From assembly GCA_946122785.1 (NCBI GenBank), contig CAMGYJ010000002.1:57809703-57873702 (forward strand): 64,000 nt of DNA, read 5' to 3'. Source of the stretch: Linum tenue (lineage: Eukaryota; Streptophyta; Magnoliopsida; Malpighiales; Linaceae). Shown one piece after another: positions 14,516 through 25,334 of this stretch. A program made the translations under genes and the position numbers. A model generated the notes under the pieces. It did not search any database, had not been told where the DNA came from, and saw nothing but the letters and a program-made list of their open reading frames with translations. Each line of letters starts with the position of its first letter. Within the stretch, counting starts at the first letter, position 1.

Positions 14516-15370
14516 CTTGTTATTACTAAGAGAAATGGGTTTAAACCAAACTATCCTCATAGTCATAGGAATAATGATGATTTCCTTCCCGAGGATAATC
14601 CTGTAAGGTCGGGTATAATTTCAAGTGTTCTTCTCAAATATTGATTATGAAAAGCATGTATCCGAAAGAATATATAAGTGAATTAGAATCCTTAGGATAA
14701 CAACTAAAGCATGCAGCTTTATGCTGGATAAAACCTATGAGTTCTGTAAAGCTGTCATGATAGGAAATGCCCAAAATTTTTGGAATAAACTGGCATCCAA
14801 TACCGCAATTAATGATGAAAATCACTAATGAAGTCTTACATGAAGGTGATTTGGCAATAGTTGCTAATCAATGAAAAGAGAATTTTACGGATTTAAGCTA
14901 TCGACTGAAACTTTAGAAAAGGGTAAATCTATAATGGCCCTCATGGAATACATGAATCAGTTGTTCTTTGCTAAGCTACCTAATCATTCGACTGAATTAG
15001 AAAACCCCGCTTTTGATCTCCTCATCAACGAAAATAAAATTGTTGATGGAGTAGGAGGAAGAATAAGCAGTACATTATGGCTTATGCCATGAGAAGGGTA
15101 TGTACTAAAGTTCTAGTTAGGTAGGATGGCAAGAGACTACTCTATCTTAACAAGAGTCGTTGTGCACAAATAGAATATGTTTCTGGCAGGTATGGATGTT
15201 CTAACGAATAAGAACAACTACCCATGAACAACAAACATAATATATATCCTTATAGAAAGAAAACATTTAAAGGATATAGAAATAGGAGGTTCACAAGAGA
15301 AGATAGCAAAGACATGAGGGAATCTAATAAGCCCTCCAGGTTCACAAAAAGAAGAATAAGTCTTAGGGAT
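14516..15370 (+). pseudogene. Degraded gag-like ORF fragments of an unidentified retroelement
   Basis: Several broken frames on the plus strand read like a gag or nucleocapsid polyprotein. One contains FCKAVMIGNAQNFWNKLAS (about 14740-14800). Another (14871-15092) contains MEYMNQLFFAKLP, followed downstream by a Lys/Arg-rich basic stretch (15220-15360). Multiple stops interrupt them. I cannot assign the family: a retrotransposon gag or an endogenous pararetrovirus remnant are both possible. Confidence 0.4.
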
Positions 15371-15850
15371 AATGGCTAAATTACACATTTAGTCACTCAA
15401 ATTATACAAATCTTTCACGTTTATCACTCGAATTACTTTTCTTTCTTATTCGTCAATAACTTTATGAATCGTTTCACCGTTAGTCACCGGCCATCCAATT
15501 CCATTAAAATCATCCTATGTGGTAGTCAACTAAACCCTTTGATCGTTAGTTTGATGCTTTCAAAATAAAGTATGGAAGAGAAGCAAAATGTCAAAAAGGA
15601 AAACGTTTGAGGAACTATTCATGTTGATGGGTTTGGGATCTAAAGATCACAAAGTTAATGCTTGTCCTCACAAGAGTAATCGAAGAGAAAATCTTTGAAG
15701 GATATGTCAGTGATTGATTATGTTTGTGCTGATAATGCATGCTTCCGATTGAAATATTGTTTGAGGTGCTTACTTGATTTTTCAATATTTACTTTTCATG
15801 CAGCAGTTGAGTTTCTATCTTTTATTAAGAAGTTGTGAGTTGTAAGATCG
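15371..15850. other. Spacer, nothing recognised
   Basis: It contains a phrase (around 15390-15520, ATTTAGTCACTC...GTTAGTCACC) recalling a dispersed repeat seen near 12.2 kb. No gene is seen. Confidence 0.3.
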
Positions 15851-16380
15851 ATTTTTAGTACCACTTCACTATTAAATCAATTAAGACGAAAATAGCAGAT
15901 ATAGTAATAAGAACCAGATAAGTAACCTCACTTACCTAGCCACATTCACGAGGATCGCTATAGGATGACGATACGTAACACAATAGTTAATCACGCATGG
16001 AACTGGATGGCGATACGTAGCGTAGTTTTTCATTGCACATTGTTAGATATGCAACAGGACGATGATACATAATGTGGTTGACATACCTCAATTTTGATTT
16101 TTGACATAATGCGGAGCTACATAACACGGTGGTCATAACTCAGGTTGTGGGGTACCCCATTGTGAAGATAGCCATGTTTAAGTAAGTAAGGCGCGTAGTG
16201 TCGAAACTAAGTCGAGGTAGGGGCCCCATATAGGATAAAAGACACAAGGTAAGAGTTTAGAGTTAAGTTTTTGGGATGGTGAGTATTAGCAACTCCCACA
16301 TTTTGAGTATTAAGGTTAAAGGCTGAAAGTAATAACAACTTACATAGTTTTTAAGAATTATTTTAGTTAAAGAGTGGAAG

Positions 16381-17111
16381 TAGGCCTGTTAGTCGGTGCA
16401 ATTTTGGTTTAACCGAAACGTACTTGCGGTTAACCACAACCAAAAGCGTCACTGAAACTACAACCGCAATCGAAGAGAGGTTCGCTTAACGCTAACCACG
16501 ACCGACGGATTCGATTTGTCTTTGCGGTTAGCCAAGACCGCTGCTGTGACTAACGAGGGCGGGAGTTTTGGGAGCGGCGAAGAGTTCTGGGAGGGAGGAT
16601 AGCGACGAAGAGTTCTGGGATTAAGGACGGCGGCTGCGGCGACGAATTCTGGGATGCTGGAAGCGAGAGGACGGAGGTGCGACGAGCTCGCTAGTCGCTA
16701 CGACGACGTGAGTTTGTGGACTGGATGGCGACTACGACGGCGACGGCGAGATGACTGACGAGGGCAGGCCGCAGGGGGTGAGGATGACGACGACAGGGTT
16801 GGGATGAAGCGGCGAGTCTCTTTTGCGATTCAAGCTTCGCGATTTAGGCAAGTGGAAATGGGGGTGAGAATTCTACTCATTTGATTTCGACCGAATCCCC
16901 CCCAAAACAACGTCGATGGTGGCTGTGTTGCGGTTGTGCAGTTAACCGCCACGGTTGAGGTTATAACCCACTAACTTCCACGGTTGCTTCAATCCCGATG
17001 ACTGCAAACCGCAACCGCAACCTGGTAACGGTTTTCGCTGAACCGTTAAACCGACGATTTCAGTTCAGTTTTGCAGTTAACCGAGTAACCGGTGACCGAT
17101 TAACAGCCCTA
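16381..17111. mobile_element. hAT-like non-autonomous element with perfect 8-bp target duplication
   Basis: It begins TAGGCCTGTTAGTCGGT and ends ACCGATTAACAGCCCTA, an imperfect terminal inverted repeat of about 17 bp. Both flanks are AGTGGAAG (16373-16380 and 17112-17119), a perfect 8-bp duplication diagnostic of hAT insertion. Subterminal arms carry many AACCGC/GCGGTT words in both orientations. The core (16560-16800) is GC-rich with CGACGACG-like repeats, unlike the surrounding DNA. No transposase is present. Confidence 0.85.
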
Positions 17112-17408
17112 AGTGGAAGTATGACAACTTCCACAATTTTTGAGGTGAACACCTAAGGAAATTCCCCTTAGGTGCTTTGAGTTAAGTAATGACATAGACT
17201 GACCCCAACCCACTCACCAGGTCGTAGATGAGGATTGAGAGAGCAATCAGTAGTAGAGAGCAGCTAGAGAGCAGCCAACTAGAGGAGCACAGTACAAGCG
17301 TCACTGAAGGTGCCAGAGATCGGATCTGAGCAGGCAACATAATGGGCTTTTAGTTATCTGGTTTACGATTATGAGTAGTTACTAGATATTACATATTAAG
17401 AGTTTCGA

Positions 17409-17767
17409 GATTAAGATTTATGGTTTGAGACATACCTAAGTGTTAGAGCTTTGTTTTAAGCAATGACAGTTTACTTTTAATATTATTAAAGTTATTTATG
17501 AAAAGCTTCCGTTATTTTCTCTAAGTCTTTTCATTTCTTATTTTGGTTCATGCTTTATCAAGGAAATTTTGGTAAAAGTAGTGTCCGATTAAGATTTATG
17601 GTTTGGGGATTGTCCAAGTATTAGGGCTTTATTTTAAGTAATGATAGTTTATTTAATTATTAAAGTTATTTATTCAAAGCTTCCGTTATTTTTCTAAGTT
17701 TTTCTGTTCTTATTTTGGTTCACACTTTATTAAGGGCATTTTGTCATTTTGGTATAAGTAGTGTCCG
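17409..17767 (+). repeat. Two tandem copies of a ~178-bp unit
   Basis: The units at about 17409-17586 and 17587-17767 both start GATTAAGATTTATGGTTTG and end AAGTAGTGTCCG. Substitutions and small indels separate them, so the duplication is not recent. It lies inside the LTR-like segment. Confidence 0.8.
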
Positions 17768-17790
17768 GCCGGACTAGGGTGTTACAGTCG

Positions 17791-18929
17791 TTCCCAATTA
17801 TCATAAAGGGCAATGCTTAATTTTAACATTTTTTACCCTTGTGACATAGTGCATCTCTAATTCAATCAAGCAAACATTAGTAAAGCAAAATATTAGTTCA
17901 AACAACCCAACATTCACACCTCAACACCAAAAGACGTGGCCCAGTATGCAAAAATTCGTGGTGGTGTGGTGTGCTATATCTGTGCTCTTAAGAGTTAGGA
18001 GCACGAGTTGGCCCAATATATTTGCTTGCCAGACCAACACTTTCTGTCTTCTGAAGTTGTAACAACCCATAACAAAGCCCGGTATTTTGAGGCCATGTGC
18101 TTGGGCCTGGTAGCAGAGACTGCGGGCCGGACCTGCCTCCATTCCAAGCTTTGGAATATGCTATAATTTTGTTGTTTAGTTAATGAATAAGACACTAAAA
18201 ACAATGATTAGAAAGCGATAAACATCCAACCTAACCTAATCTGGCTATGCACAAGAGAAAGTCAGAATTGTGCGCAAGGAAGGAGTGAGAGCTGCAACTT
18301 AACTACCAAAAGACGATAGATCCAACACCAGGGAGACAAAGACAACCATCAAACAGTGATGACTCACACAGACAGTGGAGCCATATGGGGATTGGGGAAG
18401 GCAATAATTGCGGCAAAATTATTTTCTTTCTGAATAAAAACAAATCTGAAGTGAATTATGCTTTCTCCAGATGGCCAGAAGAACATTACAAATAATTGTT
18501 ATATTCTCCTCTTATTTTTTCCCCCTGCACTGTTCAGGTTGCTTGGAGCAGAAAATGGAACCCACGTCTCAATAAGTGGACGACAAGAAACCCCCGTCTA
18601 CACTCTACAGCACTGAGCTTATCAGTTTCCTCCATATCAACATGTGCACCACCCGCTGTTATTTTATTTGTTCTCTTTTTCCCTTTTATTTTGTTTTTTT
18701 TTTCTAAAAATCAAAATCAAGAACATAAGTAGTTTCAAAACTTCCAAGTAAATAATAAATAGCTCCCAATATTCAGTTTTAAAAAAACTAATAATTGTAT
18801 GAGCTTTTGCCGGGGATGTCTTCACAGTTATGTCCTGTGAGTGTTCAAAAAACGAATTTATCAATTTTTATATGTTTTTTTTTCTAAATCAAAGTTTGAA
18901 TTTTTGGACTTGACTTTTGTAGATAAAAC
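17791..18929. other. Spacer, nothing recognised
   Basis: No ORF with family resemblance on either strand. Short open frames around 17.9-18.2 kb and 18.5-18.7 kb have no recognisable domain. Confidence 0.3.
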
Positions 18930-19498
18930 CATTGTTATAAGAACCAAACCGGATGAACGGCCGGGCCAGTAGAACCGCTAAACTAGTTACGATAGTGGTC
19001 CGGTTCATTGCTTGAACGGTTGTTGATGGACCAAACGGTTTCTCACGGTTCAAAATAAAATCAGCTGAACCACCACGGTTTAACTGGTCCACTGGTTCAC
19101 TATTTTAAACAAAAAAAAATACTTTAATTTAAACTAATATCATTAAACCATAAATATTAATTTTATATATGCTTCACCTTCTCATTTTCCAACCTTGTTG
19201 TCGACTCTACGTTCTCCACTATCCACTCGCGCTATAATTTTTAATTTGAATTAAAAAATTATGATTTCTTTTGTGAGAATGAATGATTTATTAGATATTT
19301 TGGTGATGATATGAATTGGAAATTATTTATGGTGAATTATAACTTCATTCTTAAATTAGTGTATTATACAAGTCTTATATGTTATATATCATGAACGGTT
19401 CTATCAACGATTCACCAACGGTTTTATAACGGTTAACCACTGAACCCTAAACTACTAACTTTTCTGGTTCAGCCTCCGGTCCGGTTCTGAAAACAGAG
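18930..19498. mobile_element. hAT-like non-autonomous element, TIR CATTGTTATAAGAACC-type
   Basis: The left end CATTGTTATAAGAACCAAAC pairs imperfectly with the inverse of the right end GGTCCGGTTCTGAAAACAGAG. The flanks GATAAAAC (18922-18929) and GATACAAC (19499-19506) match at 7 of 8 bases, as for a hAT duplication. Subterminal GGTCCGGTTC/GAACCGG words recur in both orientations, and the middle is AT-rich. No coding capacity. Confidence 0.75.
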
Positions 19499-20135
19499 GA
19501 TACAACTATATCATATATTGAGAGGTAGTTGAAATTCAAATACAACATACTTGATAGAAAACTATATCCCACCAAAAAAGAAAACTATAACATCATGTCC
19601 TGAATCAATTGTCACTCATAACTCAACTTGTTTGAACCCAAAAACAAATGAAGGAAAACGAGAAAGCCCTAATCCATACTTCTTCCTCTCTTCTCCCTAA
19701 TTGTATATGCTTATCTTATCTTTTTAAAGATTGTTCTCTAGAACGAGATTTAGGATGTGGATTCATTGATTCCGTAGATTTTGTAGAAATATATGTTTTT
19801 TTTTTGTTGCTTTTTGTATTGTGGATTTTAGCTTTAGGGATTTCAAATCTCTAAAATCTACGGATATCAAATCTCTCATAATCAGAGAGATTCTATATCT
19901 TGATTCGTGAGATTTTTTTCTCCTACTTTTTCTCTTTCTTTTATTTATTTATCATATTAAATATATTTATCAACAAAGTTTTTAATATTTCTCGAACCAC
20001 TCCATTTTTTATTAAGGATAAACATGTTATTTAATATAAAATTAAATTTTTAGTTTTCATTGAATGTTAACGATCACAGTTACCAAACAATAAACATTTT
20101 AAAATCTATTTTCAACAATCCCAAGAGTTATAATT
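19499..20135. other. AT-rich spacer
   Basis: No gene is recognised. Around 19830-19910, CAAATCTCTAAAATCTACGG and CAAATCTCTCATAATC form a short imperfect repeat. Confidence 0.3.
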
Positions 20136-20143
20136 TTTTAGAT

Positions 20144-20361
20144 TGTTTCCAAAGGTAAGATAGTCTAACGGTAAAGCTGCCGCGATGGTGAAGGCTTGGG
20201 AGTTGCAGATCCCAGCTTCGAATCCAAGCGAGGCCCGTTGGTTTTCCCGCAGGTATAAGGCTGCTGTGAGCGAAGTCCCGTTGGCGTCGAATGTAATTGC
20301 AGGTGGCCCTCAGGTTTAGTAGGACTAGCGGGCTGAGGTTCCTGAGTAATAAAAAAAAAAC
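20144..20361 (+). mobile_element. tRNA-derived SINE
   Basis: A tRNA-like head has an A-box-like string TAGTCTAACGGTAAAGCTG (about 20161-20179) and a B-box-like GCTTCGAATCC (about 20215-20225), correctly spaced for an internal pol III promoter. A tRNA-unrelated body follows, then a terminal A-run (20351-20360). TTTAGAT occurs immediately on both sides (20137-20143 and 20362-20368), a probable short target duplication. Total length of about 215 bp fits plant SINEs. I rejected a functional tRNA because the acceptor and anticodon arms do not fold and the A-tail and body are SINE-like. Confidence 0.7.
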
Positions 20362-20368
20362 TTTAGAT

Positions 20369-20838
20369 AATTGACAATCTATAAATTTAAACTCATATTC
20401 TCCAAACAAACCCTAAATTATTTTCTTATATTGATTTCATGATAATAGAAATATAGATCAGATTCCGTCTCCATTTCTTCTCAAACCCTAATATTGCATA
20501 AATAAAGAGTAAATCATTACTCACAACTATTACCCTCCATTGAATGTTACAAATTATTTATAATGTAAAAATGAGAGATCTGATATAGAGTTTTCCGTTA
20601 TGTGTATTTCATAGCTTGTTTATCATGACCATATTAAGATCTTCATATCTGGAATCCGTACCCCACACGAATATACGTAATTATAGTATGGATGAACAAA
20701 TAATCAAAATGACGATATATAGTGAGGATAAGGGTACGTAGTACAGAACAAATCGACAATGTTTGACAGATAGTTCTGGTTCCATCCACGTTCTATGGTA
20801 CTGAATGCTATGAATTTGGCAAGTTTAATTTGTATTCT

Positions 20839-20871
<33 letters not shown>

Positions 20872-21134
20872 AAATTACTCAATTAGTACCATACAACACT
20901 AGTACTTGCAATTTCCATGGACTGGGTTTTGTGATCTAACCAGCTATCACAGCTGGCTCATGTGTTTTTATTTTATTTTTGTTATCAATTTGTGGCGGCA
21001 TGTGAATCGTTGTGATAGCTGCATGATATTTATTGGAGCAATTAGCTTGATGGTAAAATGTCTTAGGCACGACCACGAGTTGTTGTCGTCCTTATACAAA
21101 AAAAATTTGTAAAATGCAAAGTAAGTAGGGGAGG
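20369..21134. other. Spacer with long T-run
   Basis: AT-rich with a T-run and short GT repeat at about 20838-20870. No gene is recognised. Confidence 0.3.
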
Positions 21135-21640
21135 TAGGGATGGAATTTGATAATATGGATGAATGTTGTATATCTATTATTTCTATTCTAAATAGTTCGC
21201 GTTTTACTCATATCTATATTTAAATAAGAATTGGATAGAAAGTTAAAATTATTCCATATTCAATCGGGTTTTAGGTATTCATGGTTATCCATGAGTAATA
21301 ATTTCTTTTTATACCTGCAACCAACATGTTAACATTCACATGTATATTAACATTATGACAGAGAAAAAGTACTACAATAAATCATTAAAATGAAGAAATT
21401 AGTTAAAAAACAACAAAATTTCATGAAAGTAATAAATATTTATATATTGAGATAAAATCATGTCGTTTCTAGACAAAATACGTATATAGTAGGGTGAGTC
21501 TAGGTTGGATAGTGAGAAATCATGTCCATCTTTAATCCACAATATTCGAATTCGAGTTTTATCCTAATCCACTAAAAAATCATTGGAGTTTAAATTTTAC
21601 CCTATGTAATTAGATTAGGTTGGATTCGAACGAACATCTT
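21135..21640. mobile_element. Right-truncated hAT-like element related to the 50.77-kb copy
   Basis: It starts TAGGGATGG and runs parallel to the element at 50771-51324. Shared anchors in the same order are GGTTATCCATG, ATGTTAACATTCACATGTAT, GAAGAAATTAGTTAAAAA, TAGACAAAATA and GGTTGGATAGTGAGAAA. The right terminus is lost after GGATTCGAACGAAC. It is much more diverged and AT-shifted than the other copy, consistent with an older insertion decayed by methyl-C deamination (inference). Confidence 0.7.
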
Positions 21641-22045
21641 TCTTATACGAGGAAAGCGAAACATGGAGAGATCCCCGTGCGGAATCAAAAGGTTTATTAT
21701 TATTGAAAATGGATCTATAAGTAGAAAGGGGCCCGGGCTTTCTTTACATTAATAAACAAGTGTTTGACATAAGGTAGTGAAAGTGAACCCCGTGAGTTTG
21801 CCATCTCCATTTCCAGCCATATACATTGAAAACTAAAAAGAGGTTCATGCGAATTCCGTGAAGTTAGGAAGCGATTTTGTTTCCCTTTTGCCTCAATTGA
21901 TGATGATGATGTGGTGATGGACCGGGTATAGGGATTCGTTTTGTTTAACTCTTACGAGATTGAACCAACGTGGCAGTTCGAATAATTAGGTTTTTCGTAG
22001 TATTTTAGAAAGTTTCGTTATAGTTATTTGTATATGTGTTCTCGT

Positions 22046-22749
22046 TAGGGCTGGGCATGCGGGCGGATCATCCACGGGTTTGGACCGACCCACCCGCATT
22101 TGCCCCGAATTTCTTTAAGTGGGTGGGTCTGTGGGTGAGTGACGGGTTGCTCTGGGAGCCATCCGCCGGGTGGTGGATGGGTTATGGGTGAGTGTGCGGG
22201 TGACCCGCTCAACCCAACATCAAAAAGATCAAAGTCGTTGGCGCTAGAGAGAGGAGAGTGGAAACATTAGATATAAACTCGGACTGCTCCTGGAGTTTGG
22301 ACCTCAAAGCTAACCTTCCAAATAGAGATCCCCTCTTCTTCCCTTTACTTTTCCCTCTAATTCTTGTGCCTAGATCACCGCTCTTTCCTTTGTGGAATTA
22401 TTTTCCTTAGTTCCTTGCACCTAATAATCATCTCAATCTGTAGAAAACTCTTTCATAATAGAGTTTCTATCCAATTTAAGAACTAATTCGACATTTTTCG
22501 CCCTATTTCAACTTCTTGTTTCCCTCAATGATTCTCTTCACCTATTATCATGTCAAGTTGACTCCTTTATATTATATACATTGTGATGTGGGTGAACCCA
22601 CAAACCCACCCGCATTATCCACCATCCGCCCGACCCAACCCGAGACTAAATGTGGGTGGGTGGTGGGTTAAAAATTAGCAATCCGTTTAAGCGCGGGTGG
22701 GTGCATTTTATTGTCAAAATCCACCCGACCCACCCAATGCCCACCCCTA
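22046..22749. mobile_element. hAT-like non-autonomous element, TIR TAGGGCTGGGCA
   Basis: It opens TAGGGCTGGGCATGCGGG and closes CCCAATGCCCACCCCTA, inverted repeats with mismatches. The flanks GTTCTCGT (22038-22045) and GTTCTCGC (22750-22757) match at 7 of 8 bases. Subterminal arms are packed with GGGTGGGT/ACCCACCC words in both orientations, suggesting strong foldback. No transposase. Confidence 0.8.
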
Positions 22750-23012
22750 GTTCTCGCTGCATAGGGAATCATGTTAGTTCTTATTTAATGTTTTATTAGT
22801 GTTATTTTGCAATATGTTTGTGAATGATTGTCTAGTAGAATATGTATGAAAAGAGGTTTGGTAAATACTAAAAATATTGAGTGTATTTCACAAATTTTCA
22901 TACGATAAAGACACATTGTTATCTATAGTAACTTGTATGAATTAAATAGTTTCATTATTAATAATCTGTATTATTATCATATTTTTAAATATTATGAGAG
23001 GCACTTCTCGGT

Positions 23013-23390
23013 GGTGATCCGGTGGTCGTGGAGTTGCTTGTGCTCCGGGAGGCCATTGCTTGGTGTGTGGGTCAGGGTCTCATGGGGGTGCGTTTCGAAG
23101 GGGATGCCAAGGTCATCATTGATAAAATCAACTGCAAGGATGCAAGGGATAACCGGATGGGTGCTGTGCTGGAAGAAGTCTTACATTACTTTGGTAGCAT
23201 CCCTGGGTTTAGTGTGCGATTTATAGGTCGGAGTAGTAATAGGGTAGCCCATATGGTGGCTAGGAAAACCCTCTCTTTGTACCCGACTATGAGTCGTTCT
23301 TTTGATTTTCGGACCTGGCTTGGATCCAGGATGTAACTATCTATATTTTGGTATCAATATATGATTGTCTTTTGTCAAAAAAAAAAAAAA
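23013..23390 (+). mobile_element. 5'-truncated LINE, RNase H end only, with 17-bp target duplication
   Basis: This fragment encodes the last ~105 residues of a LINE polyprotein. Motifs are an AIAWCVGQGLMGVRFEGDA-like block, KVIIDKINC, FSVRFIGRSSNRVAHMVA, and a TWLGSRM end with TAA. It is followed by a short 3' UTR ending CTTTTGTC and an A-run (23377-23390). The 17-bp sequence GAGAGGCACTTCTCGGT occurs at 22996-23012 and 23391-23407, a perfect target-site duplication, so both insertion boundaries are certain. Its preservation suggests a fairly recent insertion. Confidence 0.92.
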
Positions 23391-23544
23391 GAGAGGCACT
23401 TCTCGGTAGAATTCATGAGGTGGCCACTAGGGCAGAGTTGCAAATAAATGTGTGGGAGAAAAAAAATGAGAGAATAAGCGGAGATCAACATTCATTTCCT
23501 GAAATGGAGGTACTAGTAAGTAAGAGAATATTGTAATTTACAGT

Positions 23545-25170
23545 ACAATTCAATAGCTAAATCCCGTGGCAAGCGTGATGGAGGGTTGGGGTTCTGTCGA
23601 TTTGAGCAATTCAATCAGGCTTTGTTGGCGAAGATTGGGTGGCGTATCCTTATGGAACCTCAGTCCTTGCTGGCACAGGTTTATAAAGGCAAATATTTCC
23701 CCACGGGAACTTTTCTTAAGGCTACGGCTAGGTCCCGCCCTTCGTGGGGGTGGCAAAGCGTCTTATTTGGGAGGGAGCTTTTGGTTAAGGGTCTTCGGTG
23801 GCAAATCGGGAATGGCCGAACGGCCTCCCTACTTAACTCTAACTGGATTCCTCTGTGCCAGTTGGAGCCCCCGTGTTATAACCCTCGGGTCCTTCCGGAT
23901 GGGGGGGGGGATCCTTCTGTTGCGGAGGTTATGTGCCCAGGAGAGGGGTGTTGGGATGATCGTAAATTATGTCAATGGTTTGATCCGCCTACCTGTGTGG
24001 CCATTAAAGCTATCCCGCTTCCCAGGCAGGATGTCGCAGATAGGCTTATCTGGCATGGTACAGTGGATGGGGTCTTCACGGTCAAGTCTGTGTACCATTT
24101 AGCCGTTGACATTGATAGGAGGAGGGGTGGTTGGCGGCCAACGGTGGACTGGATGGATAAAGGGTCCTGGGGGCGATTGTGGGAAGCAAACATCCCTCCG
24201 AAGCTCAAAGTATTTGTCTGGCAAATCCTTAATCGAATTCTGCCTACCACGGAGGCCCTTATTGAAAAGCATGTCCCGGTGCACCCCAGGTGCCCAGTTT
24301 GTTGGGATGGTGTGGAAACTATGGAGCATTTATTTTTGGATTGTCCGGTGGCTCGTGCTCTTTGGGATTATTCTGGCCTGGGATATCTGGGGGAGGGGCT
24401 TCCTCGGCATACATTCCCGCTGTTCCTGAAACATCTGATGGCTCTCATTCACCAACCTACGCTGTTTATGGCGGTGGTGGCGGTTCTCTGGCGGATCTGG
24501 CGTTTGCGTAACTGGGTTGTCTTTGAGGGCAAGCAGTTTGGGTTTCCTGCTTTGATGCGTCAGTTCAATCAACAGTATGAGGAATGGATCCGATTGCCGA
24601 TGGATAGGATTCCCAGGACTGTACCCGGAACGGTTGAGGCTACCGGGGTATCTCCACAAGGTGGTGAGGGGGAGGGCAGGGTTGTGTGCATGTGGGATGG
24701 GGCGGTGAAAAGGGGATCTCATGCGGCTGGTGGGATGGTTCTTTTGACTCCAGCAAGAGATGTTTGGCTGGTAAAAGGAGCTCAATTTCCTGACATAGAT
24801 GACCCTTTGGTGGTGGAATTATTTGCCCTCCGGGAAGATGTTCTATGGTGCTTGTCGTTTGGCCTCTCATAGGTTAGGTTTGAAGGCGATGCCAATGTTA
24901 TTATTGATAAAATCAATCAGGCGGATGCCAAGGATAGCCGGGTTGGAGCTGTGCTGGAGGAGCTTCTGCAATACTTTAATAGCAATCCTGAGCTTAGTGT
25001 TCGATTTGTAGGCCGGCGTAGTAACAGGGTAGCCCATTTGGTAGCTCGAAAAGCCCTTTCGTTGTACCCGACTATGAGTCATTTCTTTGGTTTCCAGACC
25101 TGGCTGAACTCCAGGATGTAACTATCTATTTTGTGATCAATATCAAATTATCTTTTGTCAAAAAAAAAAA
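23545..25170 (+). pseudogene. LINE copy 2: RT C-terminus, zinc-binding and RNase H regions, one nonsense codon
   Basis: One frame runs from about 23545 to the TAA at 25119-25121, broken only by TAG at 24870-24872. In order it has the RT thumb/C-terminal region (RGKRDGGLGFCRFEQFN...ALLAKIGWRI), a GNGRTASLLNSNWIP block, and the zf-RVT motif CPVCWDGVETMEHLFLDCP. The RNase H-like domain follows, from VVCMWDGAVKRGSHAAGG through FEGDANVIIDKIN to RVAHLVARKALS. The 3' UTR ends CTTTTGTC plus an A-run (25160-25170). The 5' half (endonuclease and most of RT) is missing, so this is a 5'-truncated insertion. A clear target duplication was not found. Confidence 0.9.
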
Positions 25171-25334
25171 GACAAAATGTTAGCCAAATTTTTTATAATA
25201 TTTAAAATTTTAACCATTGACCGATTTAGTAAATATGATATATGAAAGAGGGACAATGGTAATGGGTTTAGTAAATATCCACCATTTGATTTGTGATTTA
25301 AGACCTTTTGTAAATTAATCCATTTGATTTGTGA

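Larger units (their letters stand above)
15851..17790 (+). mobile_element. LTR-like segment (ends GGGTGTTACAG), interrupted by a hAT element
   Basis: The right end GACTAGGGTGTTACAG has the TGTTACA terminus common in Tekay/Del-type gypsy LTRs. The left part (15940-16200) has repeated GGCGATACGTA/GATGATACAT phrases like those near 62.75 kb. A 731-bp hAT-like element (16381-17111) sits inside it. Near the right end a ~178-bp unit is tandemly duplicated. No gag or pol is present, so it is best read as a solo LTR or fragment. Confidence 0.5.

Noticed and set aside
20150..20230. Possible functional tRNA gene
   Set aside because: A and B boxes are present, but no acceptor stem or anticodon arm can be formed, and an A-tailed body follows. 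It is a SINE.
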